Below are positions 43,485-52,071 of a stretch of 64,000 nucleotides of DNA, in pieces (the first letter of the stretch is position 1; every line of letters starts with the position of its first letter). A program made the translations under genes and the position numbers. The notes beneath the pieces are model-generated. The model searched no databases and was not told the origin of the DNA. It saw nothing but the letters and a program-made list of their open reading frames with translations. The DNA is from CADEED01 sp046733635 (GTDB taxonomy: Bacteria; Pseudomonadota; Gammaproteobacteria; Steroidobacterales; Steroidobacteraceae), in contig JBKPPO010000091.1 in NCBI GenBank assembly GCA_046733635.1, forward strand, positions 1 through 64,000. Direction: 5' to 3'.

Positions 43485-44753
43485 CTATTTGAAGCGCGAC
43501 TCGGCATGGACCACCTTGGGCGTCGTCGGAAGGCTGGCGTACGAGGCCAGCAGTTCGTCGATGCGGGCGAAGACTTTCTTGAGCAGCGCCGCGTCCGGCA
43601 GCAGCGTCGTGCGGAAGTGATCGCGATACGGCACGTTGAAGCTGGTGCCGGGCGCGAGCAGCACGTGTTTCTGCTCGAGCAGGTCCAGTGCGAAGGTCTG
43701 ATCGTCGAAGTCCGGTAGTTCGTCCGTCTTCACGCGCACGAACGCGTACATCGAACCCTTGGGCGCCTTGAGGTGCAGGAACTGGCTCGCGCGCGTGGCG
43801 TCGACGATCGCTCGGCGGGATTCATACAGGCGGCCGCCTGGCGCCAACAGCTCCTTGATGCTCTGGTATCCACCCAGCGCCGTCTGCACGGCCCACTGTG
43901 CGGGCACGTTGGAGCAGAGCCGCAATGAAGACAGGAGCTCGAGCGCCTGGAAGTAGTCGCCTGCGCCGCGCAGGTTTCCCGAAAACGCGGCCCAACCCAC
44001 GCGATACCCGCAGGCGCGATAGATCTTGGACAGACCGGACATCGTGCAGCACACGGTGTCACGCACGAGCGTGGCCATGGGCACGTGTTCGATGCCGTCA
44101 TAGGTCATCTGGTCATAGATCTCGTCGCAGAAGACCACGAGCTTCTTTTCTTCCGCGATGCGCGTGATGGCTTCGCAGACTTCGCGCGGATAGACCGCGC
44201 CTGTCGGATTGTTCGGATTGATCACGACGATGGCGCGCGTCTTGCGCGTGACCAGCGCGGCGATGTCGGCCGGGTCCGGGATGAAATCGTTCTCGGGCTT
44301 GCAGGGATAGTAGACGGCCTTGCCGCCGTTCAGCGTGACCGCCGCGGACCACAGCGGGTAGTCAGGGCTCGGGATCAGGACTTCGTCGCCGTCGTTGAGG
44401 AGCGCGCGCAGGCAGAGGTCGATGAGTTCGCTCACGCCGTTGCCGATGAACACCTCTTCCGCACTCATGCCCGTCACGCCTCGCATCTGCTGCTGCATGA
44501 CCACGGCTTCGCGCGCCGGGAAGATACCCTTCTGATGGCAATAACCTTCGGCCACCGGCATGTTCTCGATCATCGCCAGGCGCATGGTCTCGGGCGTACG
44601 GAAACCGAAGGCGCCGGGATTGCCGATGTTCAGCGGGACGATCTCGTAGCCCTGGCGCTCCAGCTCCTGAGCTCGACGGGCCAGACGTCCACGGATCTCG
44701 TACTTGACGTGGCGGAGGCCTTCACTCGGGCGAATGTGGTGTTCCTGGGACAT
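43485..44753 (-). CDS. alaA: Alanine-synthesising aminotransferase (AlaA-like)
   Basis: A 422-residue fold-type I PLP aminotransferase. It closely follows E. coli AlaA: VKYEIRGRLARRAQELE, LNIGNPGAFGF, AEGYCHQKGIFPAREAV, NGVSELIDLCLRALLNDGDE, SPDYPLWSAAV, INPNNPTGAVY, the PLP Lys in SGLSKIYRACGYRVGW, and the C-terminal LAPGTSFNVPYRDHFR with the substrate Arg. It makes alanine from pyruvate and glutamate. I place the start at 44753, giving MSQEHH; the upstream frame does not match. It lies 28 bases upstream of the AddB-like gene on the same strand. Confidence 0.93.
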   Translation of the reverse strand: MSQEHHIRPSEGLRHVKYEIRGRLARRAQELERQGYEIVPLNIGNPGAFGFRTPETMRLAMIENMPVAEGYCHQKGIFPAREAVVMQQQMRGVTGMSAEEVFIGNGVSELIDLCLRALLNDGDEVLIPSPDYPLWSAAVTLNGGKAVYYPCKPENDFIPDPADIAALVTRKTRAIVVINPNNPTGAVYPREVCEAITRIAEEKKLVVFCDEIYDQMTYDGIEHVPMATLVRDTVCCTMSGLSKIYRACGYRVGWAAFSGNLRGAGDYFQALELLSSLRLCSNVPAQWAVQTALGGYQSIKELLAPGGRLYESRRAIVDATRASQFLHLKAPKGSMYAFVRVKTDELPDFDDQTFALDLLEQKHVLLAPGTSFNVPYRDHFRTTLLPDAALLKKVFARIDELLASYASLPTTPKVVHAESRFK

Positions 44754-44814
44754 CGAGGTTCCTTGAGCGTTGCGCGGAGAATAACGCGAACGCCGCTGGC
44801 TTGCGCGCACCGGC

Positions 44815-46452
44815 TCACACCGCGGGCAGGCCACCTTGCGACATTTTTGCGAGACGGGCGCGCTCGGCCGCCGGATCGAGCAGCGGCACCGAATCCAGCA
44901 GCATCCGGGTGTACGGATGCCGGGGTTGCTCGAACACCGACTCGACCGGCCCTTCCTCCACCACGCGGCCCTGGTACATGACGAGCACCCGCTCGCAGAG
45001 CTGCCGCACGACGGCGAGGTTGTGGCTGATGAACACGATGCTCGTCCCCTGCCGGCGCTTGAACGCCGCCAGTAGTTCGAGGATCTGCGCCTGAATGGAT
45101 ACATCGAGCGAACTCACCGCCTCGTCGCAGACCAGCAGCCGGGGTTCCACCACCATGGCCCGCGCAATGGCGACACGCTGGCATTGACCGCCCGAGAGTT
45201 CCCGGCTGCGCCTGGCGGCGAGCGCGGATCCCAGGCCAACGCCGTCGAGCATCTCGCGTACCCGGGCGGCGCGCTGCGAGTCGCCGAGATCGGGCCGCAA
45301 CGCCAGCAGCGGTTCTTCGACGATTTCGGCGACGCTCTGCAGCGGATCGAGGCTCGCGACCGGATCCTGGAACACGAGTTGCAGCCCGCGCCGGACCTCG
45401 TGCCGCGCCCGGCCCGCCAGTCCTTCGATGGGTTTGCCCAGCCACACGACGTGGCCCGTCTCGACACTGTTGAGTCCCAACAACGCTCGAGCGAGCGAGG
45501 ATTTTCCGCAGCCCGACTCGCCCACGATTCCCAGCGCTTCGCCCGCACGTACTTCGAACGAGACGTCCTGCACCGCCTTGAGCACCGGGGCCGCGCGCAG
45601 CACGGGCCCTCGCAGACGGTGATGCACGGACACGTTCCTCACTTCGAGCGTGACGGCTGCCGGCGCTGCCGTGGACACGGCGATCGCCGAATCCATGCGC
45701 GGCGTCGCCGCGATCAGCGAGCGCGTGTATTCGTGCTCTGGCGATTCGAGAACGCGACGCACCTCGCCCCGCTCCACGACGCGCCCCGACTTCATCACCG
45801 CGACGTCATCGGCCAGCGCGGCGATCACGCCCATGTCGTGTGTGATCACCACCAGCGCGAGGCCACGCTGCTCGAGGAGCTGCCGCAGGAGCGCGAGGAG
45901 CTGCGCCTGCACGGACACGTCGAGCGCGGTGGTCGGCTCGTCGGCGATCAGCAGCTCCGGATCGCAAGCCAAAGCGATCGCGATCATCACGCGCTGTCGC
46001 ATGCCGCCCGAAAGCTCATGCGGATACTGACGCAGCCGGCGCGGCACGTCGTTGACGCGCACCTGTTCCAGCAGTTCGGCGGCGCGCGCCAGCGCCGCGG
46101 CTTGATCGAGCTTGCGATGCAGGATCAGCGATTCGGCGATCTGCTCGCCGATCCGCATATGCGGTGTGAGCGAAGTCAGTGGATCCTGGAAGATCATGGC
46201 CACGCGCCGTCCGCGCAGCGCCGCGGCGTTGCGCATCAGGTCGTCGTCTCCCAACTTCGCACTGCCCGAGACGACCGCGCCCTCCCCACCAAGACCCATC
46301 ATCGCCAGGAACGCCTGGCTCTTGCCCGCGCCGGATTCTCCGATCACGCCCAGGCATTTGCCGCGTGACAGCTCGATCGACAGGGAATCGACCACGCGCT
46401 GCCCCCGATACGACACGCTCCAGTCGCGCACGACGAGCAAGGACTCCGTCAT
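44815..46452 (-). CDS. Oligopeptide-type ABC transporter, fused double ATPase
   Basis: A 545-residue protein with two complete ABC ATPase domains, the DppDF/YejF layout. First: GESGAGKSQAFLAM, HELSGGMRQRVMIAIAL, LLIADEPTTALDV. Second: GESGCGKSSLARALL, RELSGGQCQRVAIARAM, LLVCDEAVSSLDV. The second Walker B ends Asp-Glu followed by Ala, which is normal. Each domain ends with an HEYTRSLIAATP or HPYTRMLLDSVP motif of peptide transporters. It drives the two permeases encoded downstream in the window, overlapping the first by four bases. No substrate-binding protein is in this operon. Confidence 0.93.
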   Translation of the reverse strand: MTESLLVVRDWSVSYRGQRVVDSLSIELSRGKCLGVIGESGAGKSQAFLAMMGLGGEGAVVSGSAKLGDDDLMRNAAALRGRRVAMIFQDPLTSLTPHMRIGEQIAESLILHRKLDQAAALARAAELLEQVRVNDVPRRLRQYPHELSGGMRQRVMIAIALACDPELLIADEPTTALDVSVQAQLLALLRQLLEQRGLALVVITHDMGVIAALADDVAVMKSGRVVERGEVRRVLESPEHEYTRSLIAATPRMDSAIAVSTAAPAAVTLEVRNVSVHHRLRGPVLRAAPVLKAVQDVSFEVRAGEALGIVGESGCGKSSLARALLGLNSVETGHVVWLGKPIEGLAGRARHEVRRGLQLVFQDPVASLDPLQSVAEIVEEPLLALRPDLGDSQRAARVREMLDGVGLGSALAARRSRELSGGQCQRVAIARAMVVEPRLLVCDEAVSSLDVSIQAQILELLAAFKRRQGTSIVFISHNLAVVRQLCERVLVMYQGRVVEEGPVESVFEQPRHPYTRMLLDSVPLLDPAAERARLAKMSQGGLPAV

Positions 46453-47276
46453 GGCACGCTCCCCTGCGATGAATCGAGCCGCGCGCGCAGACCGTCACCG
46501 AGCAGGTTGAACGAGATCAGCAGCAGCGTGAGCAATCCCGCCGGCACGAGCAGCATCCAGGGCGAACTCTCCATCTCGTGGGCCCCTTCGTTGATGAGAC
46601 TGCCCAGGCTGGCGAAAGGCTCCTGCACGCCCAGTCCGAGGAAACTCAGGAAGCTCTCGAACAGGATCATCTGCGGAATGGTGAGTGTGGCGTAGGCGAT
46701 CACGGGACCCGCCACGTTGGGCACGATGTGGCGCCACAGTATCCGCGGCGTGCTCACGCCGCTCACGATGGCGGCATCGATGAACTCGCGGCGGCGCAGG
46801 CTCAGCGTCTGGCCACGCACGATGCGCGCCATCGTGAGCCAGCCGACGGCGCCGATCGCGAGCACCAGTGCGGCCAGGCTGCCGCGCTCGAACAGCGTCG
46901 ACAGGATGATCACGATGAACACGTAGGGCAGCGCGTAGATGATGTCGACGAAGCGCATCATCACGGCGTCCGTCCGACCGCCGAGATATCCCGCCACCGC
47001 GCCCCAGGCCACGCCGATGATCACGCTGACGATCGCGGACACGAGTCCGATCAACAGCGAAACACGCAGCGCCTGCATGCCTCGCGCGAACAGATCCCGG
47101 CCGAGCCGGTCCGTGCCCAGCCAGTGCGCGGAATCCCATTGCGGCGGAACCGCGAGGTTCTGCCAGTCGATGAAGTCGTGGCGAAACGGCGAGAGCCAGG
47201 GCGCCGCCAGCGCCACAGCCGTGAACGCCAGGATGATCCCGAGCGCGATGCGCGATTGCCGGTTGAGAAAGCTCAT
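46449..47276 (-). CDS. Peptide ABC transporter permease (DppC/OppC type)
   Basis: A 275-residue inner-membrane permease. N-terminal membrane helix, then the HWLGTDRLGRDLFARGMQ motif specific to DppC/OppC, and the EAA-type loop REFIDAAIVSGVSTPRILWRHIVPN that docks to the ATPase. About six membrane segments. It overlaps the ATPase gene and the DppB-type gene by four bases on each side. Confidence 0.94.
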   Translation of the reverse strand: MSFLNRQSRIALGIILAFTAVALAAPWLSPFRHDFIDWQNLAVPPQWDSAHWLGTDRLGRDLFARGMQALRVSLLIGLVSAIVSVIIGVAWGAVAGYLGGRTDAVMMRFVDIIYALPYVFIVIILSTLFERGSLAALVLAIGAVGWLTMARIVRGQTLSLRRREFIDAAIVSGVSTPRILWRHIVPNVAGPVIAYATLTIPQMILFESFLSFLGLGVQEPFASLGSLINEGAHEMESSPWMLLVPAGLLTLLLISFNLLGDGLRARLDSSQGSVP

Positions 47277-48193
47277 AAACGCACTCGCGGATCCAGCCAT
47301 CCGTACAGCAGATCGGCGATCAGGTTGCAGACCAGCGTGAACACGCCGTAGACGAGGATCATGCCCATGACCAGTGGATAGTCGCGGTCGATGGCGCCCT
47401 GCACGAGATAACGCCCCGAACCCGGCAGGCCGAACACGGACTCCACCACGAGCGAGCCGGTGATCACGAAGGCGATGGCGGGGCCGAGGTAACTCACGAC
47501 GGGAATCAGCGCCGGCCGAAGCGCATGCCGCAGGAAGATCACCCGCGCCGGCAATCCCTTGGCGCGGGCCGTACGAATGTAGTTGGCGCGCAGCACCTCC
47601 TGGAGGCTGCCGCGCATCAGGCGGGCGACGTAGGCTGCCACGGGCAATGCCAGCGTGATCACCGGCAGCACCAGGAAACCGAGTTCCCCCGGTTCGTAAC
47701 CGGCGACGCGAAAGATCGGCCAGTAGATGCCGAAGATCAGCGCGAGCAGCGGACCGACCACGAACCCGGGGAGCACCACCGCCAGCATGGCGAGATTCAT
47801 CGTGGCGTGGTCCGTGAAACTTCCGGCTCGCCACGCGGCGAGCGCACCCAGCGGCACGCCTGTCAGGAAGGCCAGCGCGGCCGCGGCCAGGCCGATAGTT
47901 AGGCTGAGCGGCAGGCCCGTGAGGATGAGCTCGTCGACGCGGAAATCCTTGTACCGGAACGACGGACCGAGATCCCCCTGCACCACCCCCGCGAGGTAAC
48001 GGCCGTACTGCGTGAGCAGCGGCTGATCGAGCCCATAGGCGGCGTCGAGGTTGGCGCGGATGGCGGGCGGCAGCGCCTGCTCCTGGTCGAAGGGGCTGCC
48101 CGGCGCGAGCCGGATGATGAAGAAGGACAGGCTGACGAGAACGAACAGGGTCGGGACGAGCCCGGCGATACGGCGCAATGCGTAGGCAAACAC
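47273..48193 (-). CDS. Peptide ABC transporter permease (DppB/OppB type)
   Basis: A 306-residue permease, first gene of the operon, GTG start at 48193. It begins MFAYALRRIAGLVPTLFVLV, and carries FFIIRLAPGSPFDQ, the docking loop VLRANYIRTARAKGLPARVIFLRHALRPA, and a C-terminal DPRVRL ending typical of DppB. Divergent from etfB across 60 bases, which must hold both promoters. Confidence 0.94.
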   Translation of the reverse strand: MFAYALRRIAGLVPTLFVLVSLSFFIIRLAPGSPFDQEQALPPAIRANLDAAYGLDQPLLTQYGRYLAGVVQGDLGPSFRYKDFRVDELILTGLPLSLTIGLAAAALAFLTGVPLGALAAWRAGSFTDHATMNLAMLAVVLPGFVVGPLLALIFGIYWPIFRVAGYEPGELGFLVLPVITLALPVAAYVARLMRGSLQEVLRANYIRTARAKGLPARVIFLRHALRPALIPVVSYLGPAIAFVITGSLVVESVFGLPGSGRYLVQGAIDRDYPLVMGMILVYGVFTLVCNLIADLLYGWLDPRVRL

Positions 48194-48253
48194 GTACTAA
48201 TAAACCTCCGCCGCGACCTCGATCACCCGCGAGACTCCCGATACACTCGAACG

Positions 48254-49021
48254 ATGGATACTCCAACGAATTCCCGACGAATTCTCGTCGCAATCAAACG
48301 CGTCGTCGACTACAACGTGCGCATCCGCGTGAAACCGGATGGCGCCGGCGTGATGCTCGACGGCGTCAAGCTCAGCATCAATCCCTTCGACGCCATCGCC
48401 ATCGAGGAAGCCCTGCGCATCAAGGAGCGCGGGCTCGCCGATGAGGTCGTGGTCGCCAGCATCGGCCCTGCCGATCTGCAGGCCACGCTGCGCAATGCGC
48501 TCGCCATGGGCGCGCAGCGCGCGTTGCACGTCGTGGCCGATGCGCCGCTCGAGCCGCTGTCCACCGCGCGCGTACTGCGGAAGCTGGTGGAGAAGGAATC
48601 GCCCCTGCTCGTCATCCTCGGGAAGCAGGCCATCGACGATGACAACAACCAGACGGGCCAGATGCTCGCCGCCCTCTGGGACCGCCCGCAAGCCACGTTC
48701 GCTTCCAAGGTGGAGATCGCGGACGGCAAGGCGAAGGTCACACGCGAAGTGGACGCGGGCCTCGAAACCCTGGAGATCGATCTGCCGGCCGTGATCACCA
48801 CGGACCTGCGGCTCAACGAACCGCGCTTCGTGAAGCTCCCGGAGATCATGAAGGCCAAATCGAAACCCCTGACGACGATCCCCCTGGCGGAGGTCGGCGG
48901 CGCGGGAGAGGTGCGCGTGAAGGTGCTCAAGACCGAAGCGCCCGCCGGGCGACAGAAGGGAATTCTCGTGAAAGATGCGGGCGAACTGTTCGCCGAACTG
49001 CGCAAGCGGGGGCTCGTATGA
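48254..49021 (+). CDS. etfB: Electron transfer flavoprotein beta subunit
   Basis: A 255-residue EtfB with LVAIKRVVDYNVRIRVKPDG, SINPFDAIAIEEALRIKE, and the family signature region around VEIADGKAKVTREVDAGLETL, ending with DLRLNEPRFVKLPEIMKAK. The heterodimer takes electrons from acyl-CoA dehydrogenases and passes them to ETF-ubiquinone oxidoreductase, linking beta-oxidation to respiration. It overlaps etfA by four bases. Confidence 0.97.
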   Translation: MDTPTNSRRILVAIKRVVDYNVRIRVKPDGAGVMLDGVKLSINPFDAIAIEEALRIKERGLADEVVVASIGPADLQATLRNALAMGAQRALHVVADAPLEPLSTARVLRKLVEKESPLLVILGKQAIDDDNNQTGQMLAALWDRPQATFASKVEIADGKAKVTREVDAGLETLEIDLPAVITTDLRLNEPRFVKLPEIMKAKSKPLTTIPLAEVGGAGEVRVKVLKTEAPAGRQKGILVKDAGELFAELRKRGLV

Positions 49022-49971
49022 CCCAGGTACTCGTGATCGCCGAACATGATGGCCAGAAGCTCAACGGCTCCACGGCCAAGGTCGTGAAAGCCGCGGGTGC
49101 ACTCGGCGCTTCGGAAATCGCCGTCGCCGTGTTCGCCGCGCCAGGCGCTCCGGTCGCCGCACAGGCGGCGGCGCTGGCCGGCGTGTCCCGCGTGCTCGAG
49201 GTGTCGAATCCCGCGCATGCACATCTGCTGGCCGCGACCGTGGCGCCGCAGGTGGCAGAGCTCGCGCAGCCGTTCACCCATGTGTTCGGGCCTTCCACTA
49301 CGTTCGGCAAGGACCTCATGCCGCGTGTCGCCGCACTGCTGGACGCGCCGCAGGTGTCCGACGTCATGGCCATCGAAAGCGCGACGCGTTTCCGGCGGCC
49401 TATCTATGCCGGCAACGCCATCACCACCGTGGAGGTGGCTGCCGGCGTGAAGATCGTGGCTACGATCCGCATCGCGTCTTTCGAATCGGCCGCTGCCGGC
49501 GGGTCCGCGACAGTGGAGAGCGTGACGCCTGCCGCTGCCCTGCCCGCGCATACGCGGTTCGTGGATCTCGCGGCGGCCGGCGGCGATCGACCGGACCTGC
49601 AGAGCGCCACGAAGGTGATCTCGGGCGGCCGTGCACTGGCCAGCAGCGATGCTTTCAAGGTGATCTATTCACTGGCGGACCGGATCGGCGCCGCCGTCGG
49701 CGCTTCGCGCGCGGCCGTGGATGCGGGTTACGTGCCCAGCGACATGCAGGTGGGCCAGACGGGCAAGATCATCGCGCCGGAGCTGTACATCGCGATCGGC
49801 ATCTCCGGGGCCATCCAGCATCTGACCGGTATCAAGGACGCGCGCACCATCGTCGCCATCAACAAGGATCCGGAAGCGCCGATCTTCGAGATCGCCGACA
49901 TCGGGCTCGTCGGGGACCTCTTCACCGTGGTGCCCGAACTCGAGAAGCTGATCGCCTCGAATCCCAAGTGA
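49018..49971 (+). CDS. etfA: Electron transfer flavoprotein alpha subunit
   Basis: A 317-residue EtfA. The C-terminal FAD domain is complete: SRAAVDAGYVPSDMQVGQTG, the GISGAIQHLTGIKDARTIVA signature, and INKDPEAPIFEIADIGLVGDL. The N-terminal domain opens LVIAEHDGQKLNGSTAKVV. It works with EtfB. A palindrome follows its stop. Confidence 0.97.
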   Translation: MTQVLVIAEHDGQKLNGSTAKVVKAAGALGASEIAVAVFAAPGAPVAAQAAALAGVSRVLEVSNPAHAHLLAATVAPQVAELAQPFTHVFGPSTTFGKDLMPRVAALLDAPQVSDVMAIESATRFRRPIYAGNAITTVEVAAGVKIVATIRIASFESAAAGGSATVESVTPAAALPAHTRFVDLAAAGGDRPDLQSATKVISGGRALASSDAFKVIYSLADRIGAAVGASRAAVDAGYVPSDMQVGQTGKIIAPELYIAIGISGAIQHLTGIKDARTIVAINKDPEAPIFEIADIGLVGDLFTVVPELEKLIASNPK

Positions 49972-49982
49972 GCTGGTTGGCA

Positions 49983-50009
49983 AGGGGACAGACTTGAAGT
50001 CTGTCCCCT
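49983..50009. repeat. Near-perfect 27-base palindrome between etfA and peroxiredoxin
   Basis: Arms of 13 bases (AGGGGACAGACTT, and its exact complement at 49997-50009) meet around a single central G. It sits between the convergent etfA and peroxiredoxin stops, 11 and 7 bases away. No T-run follows on the plus strand. It could act as a bidirectional terminator, but its symmetry suggests a REP-like repeat. Confidence 0.75.
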
Positions 50010-50016
50010 CCCGAGA

Positions 50017-50499
50017 TCACAACTTCCCGAGAATGTAGTCCGCGGCGCTGACCTTGAACTCCTTCGGCGCCTCCACTTCCACCTGCGTGGCCACGCCGTC
50101 CTTCACCACGAGCGCGAAGCGCTGACCGCGCGTGCCCATGCCGAAACCGCGCCCGTCCATCTCGAGACCCAGCGCCTTGGCGTATTCACCGTTGCCGTCC
50201 GCGAGCATCAGCACGTTGTCGCCAACGTTCGAATGTTTGCCCCAGGCACTCATGACGAACACGTCGTTGACCGCCATGCAGGCGATGGTGTCCACGCCCT
50301 TGGCCTTGATCGCCGCCGCGTGCTCGACATACCCGGGCAGATGTTTGGCGTCGCAGGTCGGGGTGAACGCGCCAGGCACGGAGAACAGCACCACGGTCTT
50401 GCCCTTGAAGAGCTGGTCGGTGGTGAGATCCTGGATGCCATCCTGGGTCTTGGTCTTGAACGTGCCCGCGGGCATCTTGTCGCCTGCCTTGATCGCCAT
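50017..50499 (-). CDS. Peroxiredoxin (Prx5 type)
   Basis: A 160-residue thiol peroxidase with the peroxidatic Cys in VPGAFTPTCDAKHLPGY, and the conserved Arg further on in GTRGQRFALVV. A second Cys in TIACMAVND is the possible resolving Cys. It lacks a signal peptide and should act in the cytoplasm, reducing hydroperoxides with glutaredoxin, glutathione or thioredoxin. It lies 20 bases downstream of the ankyrin gene on the same strand. Confidence 0.93.
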   Translation of the reverse strand: MAIKAGDKMPAGTFKTKTQDGIQDLTTDQLFKGKTVVLFSVPGAFTPTCDAKHLPGYVEHAAAIKAKGVDTIACMAVNDVFVMSAWGKHSNVGDNVLMLADGNGEYAKALGLEMDGRGFGMGTRGQRFALVVKDGVATQVEVEAPKEFKVSAADYILGKL

Positions 50500-50519
50500 G
50501 TGTCAGCTCCTTCGTTGAA

Positions 50520-51077
50520 TCACTTCGGGCGCGATTGCGCCGCGAATTCCAGATCGGCCTTGAAGCGGAAGTCCCCGCTGCGTTCGACGACGTCGAGCGC
50601 GCTCGCGCCCGACTCGTCCTTGATCGTGTAGTCGGCTCCGCGCCGCACCAGGTATTTCGCCGTCTCCTGGCGCCCACCGAGCAGCGCGAAGTGCAGTGGC
50701 GTGCCGCCCGCGGAGCCCTTGTCGTTGACGTCGATGCCGCGGTCGATCAGCAATCCGCAGATGCCCGTCATGCCGCTCTGCGCGGCGTAGTGCAGCACGC
50801 TGTTGCCATCGTTGTCGCGAGCCTTGATGTCGGCGCCGCTTTCGATGAGGCCCTGAGCCGAACTGCTCTGGCCGTTCTTCACGGACAGCAGCAAGGGGGT
50901 GTCGCCGCCGGACAGTTTCGCGTTCACGTCGCCGCCTTTCTTCAAGGCTTCGGCGACGGCCTCACGGTCGTTCTTCGCGACAGCTTCCTCCAGCGGTTGT
51001 TTGCCGCAGGCCGCCAGCACGAGCATCGACATCGCAAACGCCATCGCGGCCGCCGGCCGCCACACAGTCTGACTCAC
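50520..51077 (-). CDS. Ankyrin-repeat lipoprotein
   Basis: A 185-residue lipoprotein. I start at the GTG at 51077: it overlaps the preceding stop (GTGA), has GGAGAA just upstream, and opens a signal with lipobox LVLAAC (Cys24). Three to four ankyrin repeats follow, recognisable by GGDTPLLLSVKNG, DGNSVLHYAAQSG, AGGTPLHFALLGG and ASALDVVERSG. The protein should bind partners in the periplasm. The link with HMG-CoA lyase is translational overlap only and may have no functional meaning. Confidence 0.82.
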   Translation of the reverse strand: MSQTVWRPAAAMAFAMSMLVLAACGKQPLEEAVAKNDREAVAEALKKGGDVNAKLSGGDTPLLLSVKNGQSSSAQGLIESGADIKARDNDGNSVLHYAAQSGMTGICGLLIDRGIDVNDKGSAGGTPLHFALLGGRQETAKYLVRRGADYTIKDESGASALDVVERSGDFRFKADLEFAAQSRPK

Positions 51078-52006
51078 GCGTTCTCCGTTCTTCTCGTTGT
51101 CGCCGGAAACAGTCCGGCCTTGACGACCATGCCGGGCACGGCGTGATCGAGTGTGTCCTGCAGCCACCGGCTGGTGTCGAGCAACGCGGGCAGATCCACG
51201 CCGGTCTCATGACCCATGCGGTGGAGCATGTACAGGAGATCCTCGGTGGGGATGTTGCCCGTGGCCGCGGGCGCGAACGGGCAGCCGCCGATGCCGCCAC
51301 AACTTGCATCCAATGCGCGTACGCCCGCTTCCACCGCGGCGTAAGCATTCGCGAGGCCGGTGTTGCGAGTGTTGTGGAAATGCGCGCGCCACTCGATGTG
51401 CGGGAGTTCGGCGCGCAGCGCGCCGATGAGCGAGGTCACCTGCGTCGGTACGGCGACGCCGATCGTGTCCGCGACGGCGATCTCGGTGGGCTCGCCCGCC
51501 GCGAGCTTGTGGGCGATCGCCACCACGCGCGCCACCGATACCTCGCCTTCGAAGGGACAGCCGAATGCCGTGGAGATGGTGATCTGCGCGCGGAGGCCGG
51601 CCGACCTCGCGGCCGAAGCGATGTCCAGCCAGGCCGCAATTCCCTCGTCGACGCTACAGCCCTGGTTTCGTTGACTGAAACTCTCGGTGGCCGCAATCGC
51701 CATGCCCACTTCCGGGCACCCGGCCGCCTGGGCGCGATCGAAGCCCCGGCGATTCAGCACCAGCCCGATGAATCCCGCCTGCGGCGTCGCCTGGAGCGCG
51801 GCGAACATCGCTTCCGCGTCCGCCATCTGCGGCACGCGCTTGGGATTCACGAAACTCGCGACCTCCATGCGTCGCAGCCCGGCGGCGAGCAGGCGGCGCA
51901 CGAATTCCACCTTGAGCTCGGTGGGCATGACACGCGGCTCGCTCTGCAGTCCATCGCGAGGCCCCACCTCCACGATCTCGATTCGTCCGGACTCATTGGC
52001 TGACAT
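51074..52006 (-). CDS. mvaB: Hydroxymethylglutaryl-CoA lyase
   Basis: A 310-residue TIM-barrel lyase that splits HMG-CoA to acetoacetate and acetyl-CoA, the last step of leucine catabolism. The N-terminal IVEVGPRDGLQSEP holds the catalytic Arg-Asp. FHNTRNTGLAN carries metal ligands, and GGIGGCPFAPAATGN the catalytic Cys loop. MEVASFVNPKRVPQMAD is characteristic. It is divergent from the CoA transferase by 65 bases. Confidence 0.96.
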   Translation of the reverse strand: MSANESGRIEIVEVGPRDGLQSEPRVMPTELKVEFVRRLLAAGLRRMEVASFVNPKRVPQMADAEAMFAALQATPQAGFIGLVLNRRGFDRAQAAGCPEVGMAIAATESFSQRNQGCSVDEGIAAWLDIASAARSAGLRAQITISTAFGCPFEGEVSVARVVAIAHKLAAGEPTEIAVADTIGVAVPTQVTSLIGALRAELPHIEWRAHFHNTRNTGLANAYAAVEAGVRALDASCGGIGGCPFAPAATGNIPTEDLLYMLHRMGHETGVDLPALLDTSRWLQDTLDHAVPGMVVKAGLFPATTRRTENA

Positions 52007-52071
52007 GGCGCGGATTCTATACGGGCACGCGCTTGACCCTGCGGTCCGCGCGCCGGTACAAACCCGGCGCC

